Shown here: piece by piece, positions 14,340 through 15,893 of the stretch
How positions within the stretch are numbered: position 1 is the first letter of the stretch
Layout of the letters: every line of letters starts with the position of its first letter
Origin: Verrucomicrobiia bacterium
GTDB lineage: Bacteria; Verrucomicrobiota; Verrucomicrobiia; Verrucomicrobiales; Akkermansiaceae
Assembly (NCBI GenBank): GCA_947460915.1
Contig: CANHKJ010000045.1
Coordinates: 1 to 15,893, forward strand
Length of the DNA stretch: 15,893 nt
Direction of reading: 5' to 3'
Made by a program: the position numbers and the translations under genes
The notes under the pieces: generated by a model
The model's input: only the letters and a program-made list of their open reading frames with translations
Databases searched by the model: none
What the model was told of the DNA's origin: nothing

Positions 14340-15128
14340 TCAACCATCCTTCGGTAAATGCTCTTGGCAGTATTCTTTGCCATCGGCAGCGATGCGGAAT
14401 TCTGCATCGGGGTGGCTCAGTTCGGTGGCACCGCACATCGCACAGCAATTAAAACTCGCCGTCTCACGTAGCGTGCGTTTTTTGAAAGTGTGGCGTCGGC
14501 CGATTTGCTTGATCGATTGCACTTTTCCACGAAGAATGTCAGGGCCAACAAACATCAAGTAGGCAAGCACGCCAGCTCCACTTGTGGCTAGTCCCTGCAG
14601 ACTTGTGACAGAGTCATAAACGAGATAAGCTCCCGTGAGAGCGGCGAGAAACCCAACCTGCACTGGGAGGATGAAAAACAAGCGGAATTCGTAACGCGGG
14701 TAATAAGTGCCAAATACGCAGAACGCTACTGATGCAATTACCAGACCATTCCACATGGTGCCCGGCACGAGCATTCCTCCAATGATTAACAAAATCCACG
14801 TTACATAAACGAAAACTGATGTCTTGAGGATACCCCAACAATTTTCTAACGAATCGCTGATCAAAAACGAAGTCATGATCATACAGTAAAGAAAAATAAT
14901 GCTCCATACGCTCAGTCCACCAACTCTTTCTGGTATGAACGGAAAGGTAATCAATCGCCAGACTTCACCAGTAAGAATTTTTTCTCGATTAAAATCGAGC
15001 ATCTGCGTGATACTTGGATTCACCCATGAGAGCGCGTAAGAGAGCACACTCAGTAGCATCATGAAGCGCAACAAGCTCGGGAATGCGAGCCAGTTGTAAT
15101 TTTTGCGAGGATTCTGCCATTGTGCCAT
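14340..15128 (-). CDS. Rhomboid-like membrane protein, probably not a protease, with C-terminal zinc-binding tail
   Basis: Starting at the ATG at 15128 the product has 262 residues. About six hydrophobic segments are visible from residue 17 to about 200, including SLLRFMMLLSVLSYALSWV, LSVWSIIFLYCMIMTSFLI, VFVYVTWILLIIGGMLV and FFILPVQVGFLAALTGAYLV. The stretch LTGEVWRLITFPFIP and the later LENCWG recall the WRxxT and ExxWG landmarks of rhomboids and derlins. The catalytic features seem lost: where GxSG is expected there is VIASVAFCVFG, and where the final-helix histidine is expected there is LATSGAGVLAYL. The cytosolic tail carries C229-x2-C232 and C254-x2-H257, a likely zinc-binding knuckle, after a basic segment. 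A TTG at 15206 would extend the frame into the divergent gcvT and is rejected. The gene is divergent from gcvT (67-base gap) and lies upstream of malQ. I infer an inactive rhomboid-fold protein; no function can be assigned. Confidence 0.7.
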   Translation of the reverse strand: MAQWQNPRKNYNWLAFPSLLRFMMLLSVLSYALSWVNPSITQMLDFNREKILTGEVWRLITFPFIPERVGGLSVWSIIFLYCMIMTSFLISDSLENCWGILKTSVFVYVTWILLIIGGMLVPGTMWNGLVIASVAFCVFGTYYPRYEFRLFFILPVQVGFLAALTGAYLVYDSVTSLQGLATSGAGVLAYLMFVGPDILRGKVQSIKQIGRRHTFKKRTLRETASFNCCAMCGATELSHPDAEFRIAADGKEYCQEHLPKDG

Positions 15129-15157
15129 GCGAAATTTTCTAGCGCAGAGCTTGGGGG

Positions 15158-15186
15158 TTGACAAGCACGATGCATCTGTCATTTTC
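15158..15186 (+). promoter_or_regulatory. Weak promoter candidate upstream of gcvT
   Basis: An exact TTGACA (15158-15163) lies in the 67-base divergent gap. The hexamer at 17-base spacing (15181-15186, ATTTTC) is a poor -10. If used, transcription would begin only a few bases before the gcvT ATG at 15196, giving a nearly leaderless message. This fits the absence of a Shine-Dalgarno sequence there. Confidence 0.3.
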
Positions 15187-15195
15187 TGCGTCGAA

Positions 15196-15893
15196 ATGTC
15201 AGACAATTTACTTCACACGCCGCTCGAATCAGTACACATCGAGCTGGGTGCAAAAATGGTGCCTTTCGGTGGTTGGTTCATGCCTGTGCAGTACACATCG
15301 ATCCTGGATGAGCATGCTGCGGTCCGCGAAAAAGTCGGTGTTTTTGACATTTCACACATGGGGCAGATCATTGTGCGCGGCGCTGGTGCCGAGGTCTGGC
15401 TCAATCGTATGCTTGCCAACAACGTTGCCCTGCTGCAACCGGGTGACGGGCAATACAGTTTTCTACTCAACGAAAAAGGCGGCGTGATCGATGATCTCAT
15501 CATCTACCGCGAGGCTGCGGATGCTTTTTTCCTTGTGGTGAATGCATCGCGCATCGAACAAGATTTTTTCTGGCTTGCCCGACATCAACCCGAGGACATC
15601 GCCCTCGCGAACGAAAGCGATTTATGGGCTGGCATGGCAGTACAAGGCCCCACTGCTGTCGCGACCTTTACCGCGCTTTTCCCTGAGCAAACAATTCCGC
15701 CGCGCAATGGCATCCTGCGTTTCACTCATCAAGGCGAAGAACTTGTGGTTTGCCGCACGGGATACACCGGCGAGGATGGATTTGAGTTTTTCAGCCCCGC
15801 CTCAAGTGGTTCCGCTTGGCTCAAGGCTTTTGTCGCCGCAGGAGCCAAACCATGCGGACTCGGATCGCGTGACAGTCTGCGCTTGGAAATGGG
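15196..15893 (+). CDS. gcvT: Glycine cleavage system T protein (aminomethyltransferase), C-terminus cut by window edge
   Basis: GcvT takes the aminomethyl group from the lipoylated H protein and passes it to tetrahydrofolate, releasing ammonia and giving 5,10-methylene-THF, in the glycine cleavage complex. I translated the frame by hand from the ATG at 15196. It is open to the right edge and gives 232 residues of the usual 360 or so. Family landmarks are clear: TPLESVHIELGAKMVPFGGW (8-27), MPVQYTSILDEHAAVREKVG, VFDISHMGQI (49-58), QYSFLLNEKGGVIDDLIIYR (86-105), whose Asp100 matches the catalytic Asp101 of E. coli GcvT, then VQGPTA, CRTGYTGEDGFEFF (186-199) and GLGSRDSLRLEMG at the edge. No ribosome binding site precedes the ATG. 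In many bacteria gcvH and gcvP follow, but that region lies beyond the window. Confidence 0.96.
   Translation, partial: MSDNLLHTPLESVHIELGAKMVPFGGWFMPVQYTSILDEHAAVREKVGVFDISHMGQIIVRGAGAEVWLNRMLANNVALLQPGDGQYSFLLNEKGGVIDDLIIYREAADAFFLVVNASRIEQDFFWLARHQPEDIALANESDLWAGMAVQGPTAVATFTALFPEQTIPPRNGILRFTHQGEELVVCRTGYTGEDGFEFFSPASSGSAWLKAFVAAGAKPCGLGSRDSLRLEM

Overview
The window looks like a piece of the chromosome of a Gram-negative bacterium, most likely from the Verrucomicrobiota or a relative in the PVC group. This is an inference from several things: a tandem-domain DUF1080 (3-keto-glycoside hydrolase-like) exported protein, an LpxI-type lipid A enzyme (so an outer membrane with LPS), a rhomboid-like membrane protein of a kind I associate with this phylum, a LacI-type regulator beside a glucan enzyme, and mostly weak or absent Shine-Dalgarno sequences. 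I saw no rRNA, tRNA, CRISPR array, insertion sequence or prophage gene. It reads as ordinary, densely coded core chromosome.

Layout. (1) Positions 1-662, minus strand: trmD, cut by the left edge. (2) Positions 810-5566, plus strand: a flavin reductase-like gene, a photolyase/cryptochrome-like gene 3 bases behind it, then leuS. leuS ends at a strong bidirectional terminator (5584-5640). (3) Positions 5653-15128: ten genes in a row on the minus strand. In transcription order these are a rhomboid-like membrane protein, a 4-alpha-glucanotransferase, a LacI-family regulator, a TspO/MBR protein, a 484-base AT-rich gap, a secreted SGNH esterase, lpxI, a 299-base gap, an amidohydrolase-2 lactonase-like enzyme, an HD-domain phosphohydrolase and the DUF1080 protein. 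(4) Position 15196 to the right edge, plus strand: gcvT, divergent from the rhomboid-like gene and cut by the edge.

How the genes fit together. The flavin reductase/photolyase pair looks like a light-dependent DNA repair or light-sensing unit, because photolyases work with fully reduced FAD. The photolyase belongs to the FeS-BCP/PhrB-like family by overall sequence, yet three of the four iron-sulfur cysteine positions are gone. The glucanotransferase, LacI regulator and TspO genes form a probable operon, with an inverted repeat covering the regulator's ribosome binding site that could serve autoregulation. The lactonase-like, HD and DUF1080 genes form a second likely operon with a sugar-catabolic flavour. 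trmD, leuS, lpxI and gcvT are housekeeping genes.

The clearest points for follow-up are the cluster-less photolyase with its flavin reductase partner, and the AT-rich gap at 10362-10845, which carries two DnaA-box-type sites inside hairpins. I found no clear evidence of a wholly new multi-gene system.
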